From: a bacterium
GTDB lineage: Bacteria > Planctomycetota > UBA1135 > GCA-002686595
DNA length: 36,022 bases
Assembly: GCA_030426745.1 (NCBI GenBank)
Contig: JAUHYB010000006.1
Coordinates: 1-36,022, forward strand
Reading direction: 5' to 3'
A model generated the notes under the pieces. That model ran no database searches, was not told the DNA's origin, and saw only the letters and a program-made list of their open reading frames with translations. The translations under genes and the position numbers were made by a program. Shown here piece after piece: positions 19,795-28,777 of this stretch (positions within the stretch are counted from its first letter, which is position 1; each line of letters starts with the position of its first letter).

Positions 19795-20712
19795 ATGACC
19801 ACCGAACGCTTCCACCCCATCGGCACGCCCGGCGAGCCGTGGACCGACGCGGACAAGCAGCGCTGGTTCGAGGGCTGCGCAGTGCAACGCAGTTACGCGG
19901 ACGACGTGCTGTCGCGCGTCGAGCGCCTCGCCGCGTCCTTCCACGTCGAACGCTACGGCGCGCTGCCGATCGACCCGGACCGCTATCCCCTCTTCGCCCT
20001 GCGCACCGCCCGCCCCCGCGCGGAGCGGCCGTGGGCGCTGATCACCGGCGGCGTGCACGGCTACGAGACGAGCGGCGTGCACGGCGCGCTCGCCTTCCTC
20101 GAGCGACACGCCGCGGACTACGCGGCCCGGCTGAACCTGCTCGTCGCTCCCTGCGTCAGCCCGTGGGGCTACGAGACGATCCAGCGCTGGAACCCGCGCG
20201 CGATCGACCCGAATCGTTCGTTCGTCGGTGACGGCCGCTGCGACGAGGCCGCCGCGCTGACGCGCCTGGTGCGCGCGCTCGACGGCGACGTCCTCGTCCA
20301 CCTCGACCTGCACGAGACCACCGACACCGACGAGACCGACTTCCGCCCCGCTCTGGCCGCCCGCGACGGCGAGCCCTTCACCCCGGGCACGATCCCCGAC
20401 GGCTTCTACACCGTGGGCGACAGCGAGAACCCGCAGCCGGAGTTCCAGGCGGCGATCGTCGCGGCGGTCGAGAGGGTGACGCACATCGCGCCTCCTGACG
20501 CCGACGGCGAGATCATCGGCGCGACGCCGACCCAGCGCGGCGTGATCGAGTACCCCTTCGGGCCCCTCGGCCTGTGCGCCGGGCTGACGAACGCCCGCTT
20601 CACGACCACGACCGAGGTCTACCCGGACAGCCCGCGGGTCACGCCGGAGGAGTGCGTCGAGGCGCAGGTGGCGGCGGTGCGGGGGGCGTTCGAGTACGCG
20701 AGGACCCGCTGA
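19795..20712 (+). CDS. M14-family zinc carboxypeptidase-like / deacylase-like hydrolase
   Basis: The 305 residues carry the M14 metal and substrate motifs. HxxE is in GGVHGYETSG (H88, E91). The third zinc ligand is in HLDLHET (H173, or H169). The arginine of DPNRSF (R141) matches the substrate-carboxylate arginine, and the catalytic glutamate is in TTTTEVYPDSP near 278. There is no signal peptide, so the enzyme is probably cytoplasmic, like succinylglutamate desuccinylase/aspartoacylase-type members rather than secreted carboxypeptidases. The substrate cannot be assigned. The gene has its own leaderless-type promoter and ends 57 bases before the convergent DUF1254 gene. Confidence 0.88.
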   Translation: MTTERFHPIGTPGEPWTDADKQRWFEGCAVQRSYADDVLSRVERLAASFHVERYGALPIDPDRYPLFALRTARPRAERPWALITGGVHGYETSGVHGALAFLERHAADYAARLNLLVAPCVSPWGYETIQRWNPRAIDPNRSFVGDGRCDEAAALTRLVRALDGDVLVHLDLHETTDTDETDFRPALAARDGEPFTPGTIPDGFYTVGDSENPQPEFQAAIVAAVERVTHIAPPDADGEIIGATPTQRGVIEYPFGPLGLCAGLTNARFTTTTEVYPDSPRVTPEECVEAQVAAVRGAFEYARTR

Positions 20713-20769
20713 TCCACGCGGGACCGGACTCGCCCGCGGCGAAACCGGCGCTCTACCGCCCCGGCCCGC

Positions 20770-22326
20770 TCAGCGCACCCTCCGGATGTCCTGCAACGGA
20801 TAGCTCTCGTCGAAGTACGCCTGCGTCGGCCCGTAGAAGCGAAGGTACGCGAACCAACTTTCTCCCGCGTTCGTCTCGATCCAGTTCGCCGGATCGACAC
20901 CCTCGGGTAGCGACGGCGCGAGGTGCACGACCACCGTTCCATCCGCTTCGGGGACGACGCCGGTGCGCGAGCTGACCGCCGGATTCCAGTCCGAGTTCTT
21001 CAGCGGCGTGCGCGTGTTCACGTCGTACAGCACCAGCGACCAAAAGGTCTCCGCCGGTGGGTTCGGGGGCATCGTCAGCGTGTAGTGCCGACTGCCGAGC
21101 AGCCACTCACCGTCGCCGTCCTTGTAGGCGCAGCGGTACTGCTGGCCGATGCCCGGCTGCTCGATGTAGTAGGCCTCGCCGCGCGTGACCGCCTCGTAGG
21201 TGAACGATGCGCGCCGGAAGAGCTGGTCGAAGTGCTCGTCACGGTCGTCCGGGCTGACAACGAGCAGCTGGTCCCAGTTCGTGCCCGAGTAGCCCTGCAA
21301 GTTGGTGAAGCGCTTGTCGAAGGTGTTCGCCTTGGCCATCGCCTCGCCGACCACGGCGGCTTCCTTGAGGATCCTGCGCTGCCGCTCGTTCGGAGCGAAG
21401 GGCTCGCCCTTGCGCAGGCCGAGCGAGTCGAGGAGGGACAGCATCAACCGGTCGCGCTCCTCGACCACCTCCCGCTCGAGAACGCGGTGCAGCAGGTCCC
21501 AGTACGCCATGCCGTGCGGCTGCCACTGGCCCCACGGCACGTCGTCGCCGACGTCGATGAAGCTCTGCTCCGGCGGATTCTCGCGCTCGGTGTACGGGTA
21601 GGTGCGGATCGAGCGCAGGAACGCGTCGCCCTCGGCCCGATCCGGCTGCAGCGCGCGCCCGCCGAAGACCGCGATGCGGGTGGGGCTCTCGACGATCGTG
21701 TACTCCTCCACTTCGACGTCCGTAGGCAGCGCCTCGCCGGGAGCGAGGAGCAGCACCTTCACGCCCTCGCCGCGATCGGGACCGGAGACCCCGACGTCGA
21801 GCACGGCGCGCTGCCACATGTCGTTGACGATCCCGGCGAACGGCCCCGGCGGAACCTCGAAGACGAGTGGGCCGGTACGCCCGAGATCCGCGAACGCGAT
21901 CGAATAGGGCGTCGTCACATTGGCCGTCAGAATGCCCTGCTTCGCCTCGATCGACTTGCAGAACACCACCTGGCCGTCCTGCGCGCCGAAGACCTCCTCG
22001 TGCGCTTCGAGCCAACCCGCGTAGCTCACGAGCGGCAGCGCCCACAGATACGCGAGCGTTGCGCGTTGAAAGTCGAGTGTGTCGTGCAAGAGCTCCGCGG
22101 TCTCGATCGTCGGGTACCCGCCGGCGAAGCCGCCCTCGGTGAACTCGAGGCGCCCGATCGTCGTGTCGAGCGCCGTGGGAGAGGTCAGTCCGTAGGCGCG
22201 GAACTCCTCCGCGGAGAGTCCGTCCGCGACGTCTTCCACCGAGCTCCCGCCCCGATCGAGCGTGGTGCAGCCGGCGAGAAGGAGCGGGATCGAGAGCGTG
22301 GGCAGGAAGGGTCGGAGGTGCTTCAT
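20770..22326 (-). CDS. DUF1254/DUF1214-domain lipoprotein
   Basis: The 518-residue protein has a lipoprotein signal with lipobox LLAGC (Cys20). The DUF1254 domain (about 70-200) contains FQRATLAYLWALPLVSYAGW, and TPYSIAFADLGRTGPLVFEV followed by PPGPFAGIVNDMWQR. The DUF1214 domain at the C-terminus contains HYTLTMPPNPPAETFWSLVL, then YDVNTRTPL and the closing FYGPTQAYFDESYPLQDI. Both domains regularly occur together in envelope proteins of unknown biochemical role. It should be anchored in a membrane facing the periplasm. The SMP-30-like gene lies upstream on the same strand, but the 177-base gap contains a separate promoter, so they need not be one operon. Confidence 0.92.
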   Translation of the reverse strand: MKHLRPFLPTLSIPLLLAGCTTLDRGGSSVEDVADGLSAEEFRAYGLTSPTALDTTIGRLEFTEGGFAGGYPTIETAELLHDTLDFQRATLAYLWALPLVSYAGWLEAHEEVFGAQDGQVVFCKSIEAKQGILTANVTTPYSIAFADLGRTGPLVFEVPPGPFAGIVNDMWQRAVLDVGVSGPDRGEGVKVLLLAPGEALPTDVEVEEYTIVESPTRIAVFGGRALQPDRAEGDAFLRSIRTYPYTERENPPEQSFIDVGDDVPWGQWQPHGMAYWDLLHRVLEREVVEERDRLMLSLLDSLGLRKGEPFAPNERQRRILKEAAVVGEAMAKANTFDKRFTNLQGYSGTNWDQLLVVSPDDRDEHFDQLFRRASFTYEAVTRGEAYYIEQPGIGQQYRCAYKDGDGEWLLGSRHYTLTMPPNPPAETFWSLVLYDVNTRTPLKNSDWNPAVSSRTGVVPEADGTVVVHLAPSLPEGVDPANWIETNAGESWFAYLRFYGPTQAYFDESYPLQDIRRVR

Positions 22327-22362
22327 GGGGTGGCGTCCTGTGCGTGTTCCGGTTCGAGGCCC

Positions 22363-22391
22363 ACGGTACCGCGACGGCCGGACGGCCCCAA
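22363..22391 (-). promoter_or_regulatory. Promoter of the DUF1254 lipoprotein gene
   Basis: On the minus strand TTGGGG (22391-22386) and TACCGT (22368-22363) are 17 bases apart. A leader of about 30 bases would follow, with a weak AGGA ahead of the ATG. Confidence 0.5.
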
Positions 22392-22503
22392 CCGGACTCG
22401 CCGGAGAGTCTTGGCCCGACGCTCGCGCGAATCGCGGGGTTCTGTCTCATCGAGCAGGATCGAGGGCCTCACCCCCATCGATCACGGCGCGCCCGAGCGG
22501 GCA

Positions 22504-23412
22504 CTAGTGGCGCAGTTCGACGGCATACAGCGACGTCCGCGCGGTGATGAACAAGGTCCGCCCTTCGTCACCGCCGAGGCAGACGTTCGCCGGCGGTTCG
22601 GGCACGGGGACTTCGCCGACGATCTCGCCGTCGGGCGAGAGGATCACGATGCCGGACTTCGCCGTCGTGTAGACGAAGCCGCGCTCGTCGACGCACATGC
22701 CGTCGCAGCGCGTCTCGACGCTCCACAGCGGCTCGACGGACAGTGTGCCTCCCGATTCGATCGCCCAGGCGCTGACCGTCGCGGGCAGGTCGTGGAAGTC
22801 CGCATTCGGATGCGAGCGGTGGCCGCCGGTGTCCGCAACGTAGAGCGTCGACTCGTCCGGCGACAGCGCGATCCCGTTCGGCATGGCTCGGTCGCGCAGC
22901 ACGACGGCGAGCGACCCATCGACATCTCGCCGGAACACGAAGTGACCGTCGAGCTCCTTGCCCTCCGTCTGACGCGTCAAGCCCCACGGCGGATCGGTGA
23001 ACCAGATCGTCCCATCCGACTGCACCGCCAGGTCGTTGGGCGAGTTCAAGCGGCGGCCGTCGAAGTGCTCGGCCAACACCTCGCGCGTGCCGTCGTCGCG
23101 CCAACGCACCAGGCGTCGCTCGCCGTGCAGGCAGGTCAGCAGGCTGCCGTCGACGGAGAGCGCGTTGCCGTTGGGGTTCGCGCACTCGCGGAAGAGCTCG
23201 ACACCGCCCTCCTGTGTCCAGCGCAACAACAGGCCGCGCGGGATGTCGCTGAAGGCGAGCGCGCGCTCGTCCGGCAACCAGACCGGACCTTCGGTGAACT
23301 GCATGTCGCCGGCTAGGCGACGGACCTCGCCGACCGGCTCGGGGATCGGCGTGGTGCCGTCCCCGACCGCGGCGCAGGACGACAGCACGAGCGAAGCGAG
23401 CAAGAGGCGCAT
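22504..23412 (-). CDS. SMP-30/gluconolactonase-family beta-propeller lipoprotein
   Basis: The 302 residues form a six-bladed SMP-30 propeller. The metal-site residues of the family are present: Glu in MQFTEGPVW, Asn in LNSPNDLAV, Asn in PNGIALSPDES, and Asp in LYVADTGGH. The N-terminus is a short lipoprotein signal with Cys13 (VLSSC), so it is extracytoplasmic. Family members hydrolyse lactones such as gluconolactone; the true substrate is unknown. The ATG at 23412 is supported by a promoter whose -10 box ends eight bases upstream. It is divergent from the aminotransferase gene. Confidence 0.9.
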   Translation of the reverse strand: MRLLLASLVLSSCAAVGDGTTPIPEPVGEVRRLAGDMQFTEGPVWLPDERALAFSDIPRGLLLRWTQEGGVELFRECANPNGNALSVDGSLLTCLHGERRLVRWRDDGTREVLAEHFDGRRLNSPNDLAVQSDGTIWFTDPPWGLTRQTEGKELDGHFVFRRDVDGSLAVVLRDRAMPNGIALSPDESTLYVADTGGHRSHPNADFHDLPATVSAWAIESGGTLSVEPLWSVETRCDGMCVDERGFVYTTAKSGIVILSPDGEIVGEVPVPEPPANVCLGGDEGRTLFITARTSLYAVELRH

Positions 23413-23420
23413 GGCGAAGG

Positions 23421-23449
23421 AGCGTAGCGCAGCGGTCTCGCGTCCTCAC
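23421..23449 (-). promoter_or_regulatory. Promoter of the SMP-30 gene, near-leaderless
   Basis: On the minus strand GTGAGG (23449-23444), 17 bases, then TACGCT (23426-23421), and eight bases to the ATG. It belongs to the same pattern as 15466-15494, 19760-19788 and 23503-23531. Confidence 0.6.
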
Positions 23450-23502
23450 GCGCCGCTCGCGACATCGAGAGGCCGTCGCCGATCGGCGTCGCATGTCGAG
23501 GA

Positions 23503-23531
23503 GTGAGGAGCGACCGCACGTTCGCTACCCT
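23503..23531 (+). promoter_or_regulatory. Leaderless-type promoter of the aminotransferase gene
   Basis: GTGAGG (23503-23508), 17 bases, then TACCCT (23526-23531), and six bases to the ATG at 23538. It is back to back with the SMP-30 promoter inside a 125-base divergent gap. Confidence 0.65.
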
Positions 23532-23537
23532 CCCCCC

Positions 23538-24785
23538 ATGAACCGCCCCCCCTTCCTCTCCGACGACTGCCCGCCGATGGGTATCTACGAGACCCTCTAC
23601 GCCTTCCGCGACAGCTTCGGCCGGTTCATGGGCGAGCCGGGCACGCACCCTTGGTCGCAAGGCTTCCCGCTCACGACGCAGCTCGAAGGCGGCCCCCCGC
23701 TCCCGAGCAGCGTCGAGGTCACGTGGGAGGATCGCTTCTATCCGAAGGCCTGGGGGCATCCGAAGCTGCGGGAGGCGATCGCCGGGCACTACAACGACTT
23801 CTACGGCTCAGCGATCGCGCCGGAGAACGTGATGGTCTTCGCCGGCGGGCGGCCGGGGATCTTCGCGGTGCTCGCGTTCTTGAAGCGGCACGTCGAGGTG
23901 CGCATCGCCGGGGCGGAGTGGCCGGCCTATCTCGACATCCTGACGCAGACCGAGTCGAACTGGCGCGTCGTGCCGTCGACGCCGGAGAACGGCTTCCATC
24001 CGCCGAACGCCGCCTACTTCGACCGCGCGGGGTTGAACGCGAAGACGCACCTCTTGGCGGTGCTGTCGAACCCCGGCAACCCGACGGGGCACACGCGCGC
24101 GGGCGCGGAGCTCGAGGAGCTGATCGGCATGGCCGAGGAGGCGAAGAACGGCGTGCTGCTCGACGAGGCCTACGAGATGTTCCACCACTCGGGCGGCGTG
24201 TCGGGCATCCGGTACGTGAAGGACCTGGACGACAGCAACGTCTTCCTGGCGGGCGCCTGCACGAAGGGGCTGCAGTGCCCCGGCATCCGCGTCGGCTGGA
24301 TCATCGCGAGCAAGCACAACATCGAGGTGCTCTCCAACTTCTCGAGCTTCGGCATGGGCGGCGTGAGCCATCCGTCGCAGCTCTACGCGGTGGAGCTGCT
24401 CGAGCGCGAGCGCGTCGCGCGAGCGCGCCAAGCGATCGACGCGCACTACAGCATGCAACGCGCGCGCTACGGCGCCGCTTTCGAGGAGCTGGGCCTGCAC
24501 GTCGCGACCGGCGACGGCGGCTTCTACCACTGGATGCGGCTGCCCGACGGCATGAACGCGGCCGAGCTGAACCGCCGCCTGTTCCGGCACGGCGCCGCGA
24601 TCCTCGAGGGCCCCGACTGCGACATGGCGCGCCCGCACGCCAAGGACCCCGACTACGTCTCGCCCTACGCGAATTGGTTCCGCTTCTCGTTCGGGCCGCT
24701 GTTGCCCGAGTCGTTCGAGAGCGACATCGCGATCCTGCGGCAGGTGCTGGAGGAGTATCGGGCGGATCTCCGCGTGGGGAGCTGA
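23538..24785 (+). CDS. PLP-dependent class I/II aminotransferase
   Basis: The 415-residue protein is a fold-type I PLP enzyme. It has the substrate-side loop GGRPGIFAVLAFL near 105 and NPGNPTG near 178. LLDEAYEMF contains the pyridine-binding Asp, and the Schiff-base lysine is K243 in CTKGLQCPGIRVGW. The C-terminal arginine region is NWFRFSFGPL. The HPKLREAIAGHY helix near 75 is typical of class I aminotransferases. The amino donor and acceptor cannot be assigned. An in-frame ATG at 23493 lies upstream of the promoter and is unlikely; 23538 follows the -10 box by six bases. The stop is directly followed by a 106-base palindrome. Confidence 0.92.
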   Translation: MNRPPFLSDDCPPMGIYETLYAFRDSFGRFMGEPGTHPWSQGFPLTTQLEGGPPLPSSVEVTWEDRFYPKAWGHPKLREAIAGHYNDFYGSAIAPENVMVFAGGRPGIFAVLAFLKRHVEVRIAGAEWPAYLDILTQTESNWRVVPSTPENGFHPPNAAYFDRAGLNAKTHLLAVLSNPGNPTGHTRAGAELEELIGMAEEAKNGVLLDEAYEMFHHSGGVSGIRYVKDLDDSNVFLAGACTKGLQCPGIRVGWIIASKHNIEVLSNFSSFGMGGVSHPSQLYAVELLERERVARARQAIDAHYSMQRARYGAAFEELGLHVATGDGGFYHWMRLPDGMNAAELNRRLFRHGAAILEGPDCDMARPHAKDPDYVSPYANWFRFSFGPLLPESFESDIAILRQVLEEYRADLRVGS

Positions 24786-24786
24786 C

Positions 24787-24892
24787 GGTACGGAACCAGG
24801 TTCGAAGCCTCACACCCCTGTCGCGGCACCGAAGTCCGAACGGACATCGGTGCCGCGTCAGTGGTGTGAGGACTCGAACCTGGTTCCGTACC
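24787..24892. terminator. 106-base nested palindrome filling a convergent gap, bidirectional terminator-like
   Basis: The outer arms of 30 bases (24787-24816 and 24863-24892) pair with two mismatches. The inner arms of 17 bases (24822-24838 and 24841-24857) pair with one mismatch around AA. They are separated by 5-by-5 unpaired bases (CCTGT and TCAGT). The whole folds into one long rod. It starts one base after the aminotransferase stop and ends five bases before the globin stop, so it would serve both transcripts. Confidence 0.8.
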
Positions 24893-24897
24893 TCCGC

Positions 24898-25449
24898 CTA
24901 GAGCACGTCATCCTTCATCGAGAGGATGATGCACAGGAACTCCTGCTGCTCGTCGGCGCCCCAACCGACGGCTTGCATCGCCGCCCCGATGTCGCCGCCC
25001 GCCGCGAGGAAGACCTCGGGAGTGACGCCCATGCCCGCGTGACTGTCGGCCACGCTGCGGCCCGTGTAGGTCTCTGATCCGCCGGTCCCCGCGCCGATGA
25101 AGTCGACCAGGTTCGTGGAGAGCCTGTCCAGGTCCACGCCTTCGAGGTAGGGCTTCACCAGCTCGTTCCGCAGGTGGAGGTCGATGAGCGTCGCGACGAA
25201 CTCCTCGATCTTCTCGTGGCCCCCGAGGCGCTGGTAGAGCGGCGTCTCGGCGTGGCGGGCCGCGCGAGCGTCGGCACACGCGTCGCAGTCGGCGATCATG
25301 GCGTCGAGGATCTCGGTCGCGGAGCGGGTGTCCGCGACCTCGGCACTCGTCTGCTCGTGGTCGGTCGTGGCCTCGTCGGTGCTGCTGCACGCGACAGTGG
25401 CGAGGGAGACGAAGAGGCACGCGAGGAGCGAGTGGATGGTGTTGCGCAT
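24898..25449 (-). CDS. Truncated-hemoglobin-like lipoprotein
   Basis: The 183-residue protein has a lipoprotein signal (lipobox TVAC, Cys21), a polar linker with CDAC (C55, C58), and from residue 70 a truncated globin of group I type. That part has LYQRLGGHEKIEEFV, TYTGRSVADSHAGMGVT with the proximal histidine H137, and a C-terminal H helix. Aligned by eye to mycobacterial trHbN, the distal Tyr B10 is Ile and Gln E11 is Leu. It should therefore bind heme but with an apolar distal pocket. Export makes O2 storage unlikely; heme, NO or redox sensing at the envelope are possibilities. The ATG at 25449 gives the signal peptide; an upstream in-frame ATG (25548) does not. TAGCTT at 25504-25499 may be its -10 box. 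The 168-base gap upstream holds no gene. Confidence 0.85.
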   Translation of the reverse strand: MRNTIHSLLACLFVSLATVACSSTDEATTDHEQTSAEVADTRSATEILDAMIADCDACADARAARHAETPLYQRLGGHEKIEEFVATLIDLHLRNELVKPYLEGVDLDRLSTNLVDFIGAGTGGSETYTGRSVADSHAGMGVTPEVFLAAGGDIGAAMQAVGWGADEQQEFLCIILSMKDDVL

Positions 25450-25617
25450 GGGGCTCGAGTGGGTCGGAAGCCGGACTGGGAACGAAGGCGGGAACGTGAA
25501 GCTAACAGGGGCTGAACCTCCCCCGAACACTCGGCCGCCACCCTGCACCTCCGCGACGCACCTCGCCCGCTTTCGGGTTGCAGGGTTCGTGCGGCACCGA
25601 ACCGGGTTCGATGCCCC

Positions 25618-26322
25618 CTACGCCCCCTGCATCCGCGCCAGCCCCCGCCGCGACGCGCGTCCCAGCACGAACAGCGCCGCGACGGTCGCCGCGATGCCGA
25701 CGACCAGCAAGCGGCGGTCGGCGGCCTGCGACAGGTCCAGCTCCGTCAAGCTCGACCCGATCCACACGACGGCGAGGACGCGCGGCGCGAGGCCCAGCGC
25801 GGAGCCGACGAGGTACGGCACGAGGCGCACGCCCGTCGTCGACATCAACAGGTTCGTCGCCGCGAACGGCACGACGGGCGACAGGCGGATCAACACCAAG
25901 AGCGCGAGCGTGCGCACGCCGCGGTCCTGGTCGAGCGCGCGGTGCACCGCTTCGGCGCGCGGATGGTGCGACAGCGCGTCCACGACCCGGTCGCGCAGGA
26001 AGTGCCGCAACACGACGAAGCCGAGCGCCGCCGCGAGCGTCACGCCCGTGATCGCCAGCGCCGACCCGAGCCCGAAGCCGAACGCCATGCCGCCCAAGAG
26101 CGACGACGCGTGCGTCGGCGTCAACGACAGCCCGGCCAGCAGCGCGGTGAGCGCCAGGAACACCACGGCCCCGACCGCGCCGGACGCGAGGAACCACTCC
26201 AACCACAGCGGCGCCGTCGCCGTCAACACGACCGCGCCGACGAGCGGGCCGATCGCGGTGAACAGCGCGACCGGGCCGGCGGCGCCGAAGCGGAGGGCGG
26301 TGTCGCGGAGGGATCGGAGCAT
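25618..26322 (-). CDS. TVP38/TMEM64 (DedA/VTT-type) membrane protein
   Basis: The 234-residue integral membrane protein has about five to six hydrophobic segments. The VTT-family marks are the small-residue-rich LSLTPTHASSLLGGMAFGFG segment, then VVLRHFLRD, and the re-entrant motif RLSPVVPFAATNLLMSTTGV followed by GSALGLAPR. Members act in membrane lipid and polyprenyl-phosphate handling; the specific substrate is unknown. The ATG at 26322 gives a typical length; a longer frame starting at 26475 adds a Pro/Arg-rich stretch that looks non-coding. It lies 307 bases downstream of the SulP gene. Confidence 0.87.
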   Translation of the reverse strand: MLRSLRDTALRFGAAGPVALFTAIGPLVGAVVLTATAPLWLEWFLASGAVGAVVFLALTALLAGLSLTPTHASSLLGGMAFGFGLGSALAITGVTLAAALGFVVLRHFLRDRVVDALSHHPRAEAVHRALDQDRGVRTLALLVLIRLSPVVPFAATNLLMSTTGVRLVPYLVGSALGLAPRVLAVVWIGSSLTELDLSQAADRRLLVVGIAATVAALFVLGRASRRGLARMQGA

Positions 26323-26629
26323 GGCTGGGGGGAGGCCGCGTCGAGGGCCGGCGGGCGCGCGGTGCGGTCCGTGGTTCGGCGGGAGGGTCCCGGCCTCGCG
26401 GCGCGCGACCGGTGTCGCGTGGTGGGACGCCCCCCTCGGGAGCGGATCCTGCCTTCGCGGTGCGAGTGCCGCCACCGCGGCGCGGCGCCCTCGTGCGCGG
26501 CGCGCCCACGCTCCCCGCTCGAACCCCGGCGCGCGGCGCGGTCCGCGCCGCCGACGCCGCGCTCTTCGCGCGAAGGCCGGGGCCGGACGCGGCGAACGCC
26601 GAGACGACTCCCCGCCGCGCGCCGCCGCC
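26323..26629. other. 307-base gap between TVP38-like and SulP genes
   Basis: No gene, clear promoter or hairpin was found. Frames through it translate to Arg/Ala/Pro-rich strings without recognisable sequence. Confidence 0.6.
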
Positions 26630-28195
<1,566 letters not shown>

Positions 28196-28731
28196 GACGG
28201 GGCCGAGGGGGGAACGCGCAGGCACGCGAGCGCCGCGCCGACACACCCAGGGCGCGGAGAACGCGCTCCGGCCTCGACCATGCGGACGCGCCGCGAGGGG
28301 CGCGCACGGGCTCCGGCGCGGCGCGCCGCGAGCACCGCGGGAGTGAGGAGTGAGGGGAGCGAAGGGCGGCCGAGCCCGGGGGTGGTGCCGGCGCGGTGTC
28401 GGCGCGGTGTCGGCGCGGTGTCGGCGCGGTGTCGGCGCGGAGCCGACGCGGAGCCGGCGCGGAGCCGGCGCGGGGAGCGCCGTGAGCCGGCTCGAGCGGC
28501 CGAAGGGAGAGCGATCTCCGGCGAGAAGAGTAGCCGGGCGCGGCGCGGTGTCCACGCCCGCGCGGCAGACGTTGGCGCTCGCGAACGATCCGCGCGCGAT
28601 CCGCGGCCGGCCCCGCGCTCGACGTCCGGCCCTGCTCCCCGGCCCTGCACCCCGGCCCTGCCCCACGGCTCGGCACCACGCGATCACACCCCTACCCGGT
28701 CGACGCGCCGACCCCGGCGCCGCGCGGATCA
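28196..28731. other. Non-coding, repeat-bearing gap between SulP and TPR genes
   Basis: No gene is credible here. It holds the 11-bp tandem array at 28387-28474, a purine-rich stretch (GAGTGAGGAGTGAGGGGAGC near 28342) and many short GC repeats. The tandem duplication at 28732-28777 follows. A promoter for the SulP gene must lie within it but no standard boxes are seen. Confidence 0.6.
28387..28474. repeat. 11-bp tandem repeat, eight copies
   Basis: Units read GTCGGCGCGGT (middle copies, identical) and drift to GCCGGCGCGGA/G at the right. All eight are the same length. The period is not a multiple of three and no gene covers it, so it behaves as a variable-number intergenic repeat. Confidence 0.9.
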
Positions 28732-28777
28732 CGCGCGGCGCGAGCGGCTCACTGCGCGCGGCGCGAGCGGCTCACTG
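28732..28777. repeat. 23-bp perfect tandem duplication over the TPR gene stop
   Basis: 28732-28754 and 28755-28777 are identical (CGCGCGGCGCGAGCGGCTCA then CTG). The right copy contains the last two codons' edge and the stop of the TPR gene at 28772. The left copy lies just past the stop. It is probably a recent slippage duplication. Confidence 0.9.

Noticed and set aside
24787-24892. tRNA-like T-arm (GGTTCGAAGCC) in the palindrome
   Set aside because: Only the T-arm-like motif is present; no acceptor, D or anticodon arms can be folded, and the palindrome explains the sequence.
25582-25612. Hairpin GGTTCG...CGAACC and T-arm-like GGGTTCGATGCCC beside the TVP38-like gene
   Set aside because: The stem is six to seven pairs with competing foldings, there is no cloverleaf, and it lies past the TVP38 stop only by a few bases; too weak to list.
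28336-28365. GTGAGG near 28342-28355 as a promoter of the GTGAGG-N17-TACNNT type
   Set aside because: No TANNNT lies 16-18 bases downstream on either copy and no gene follows.
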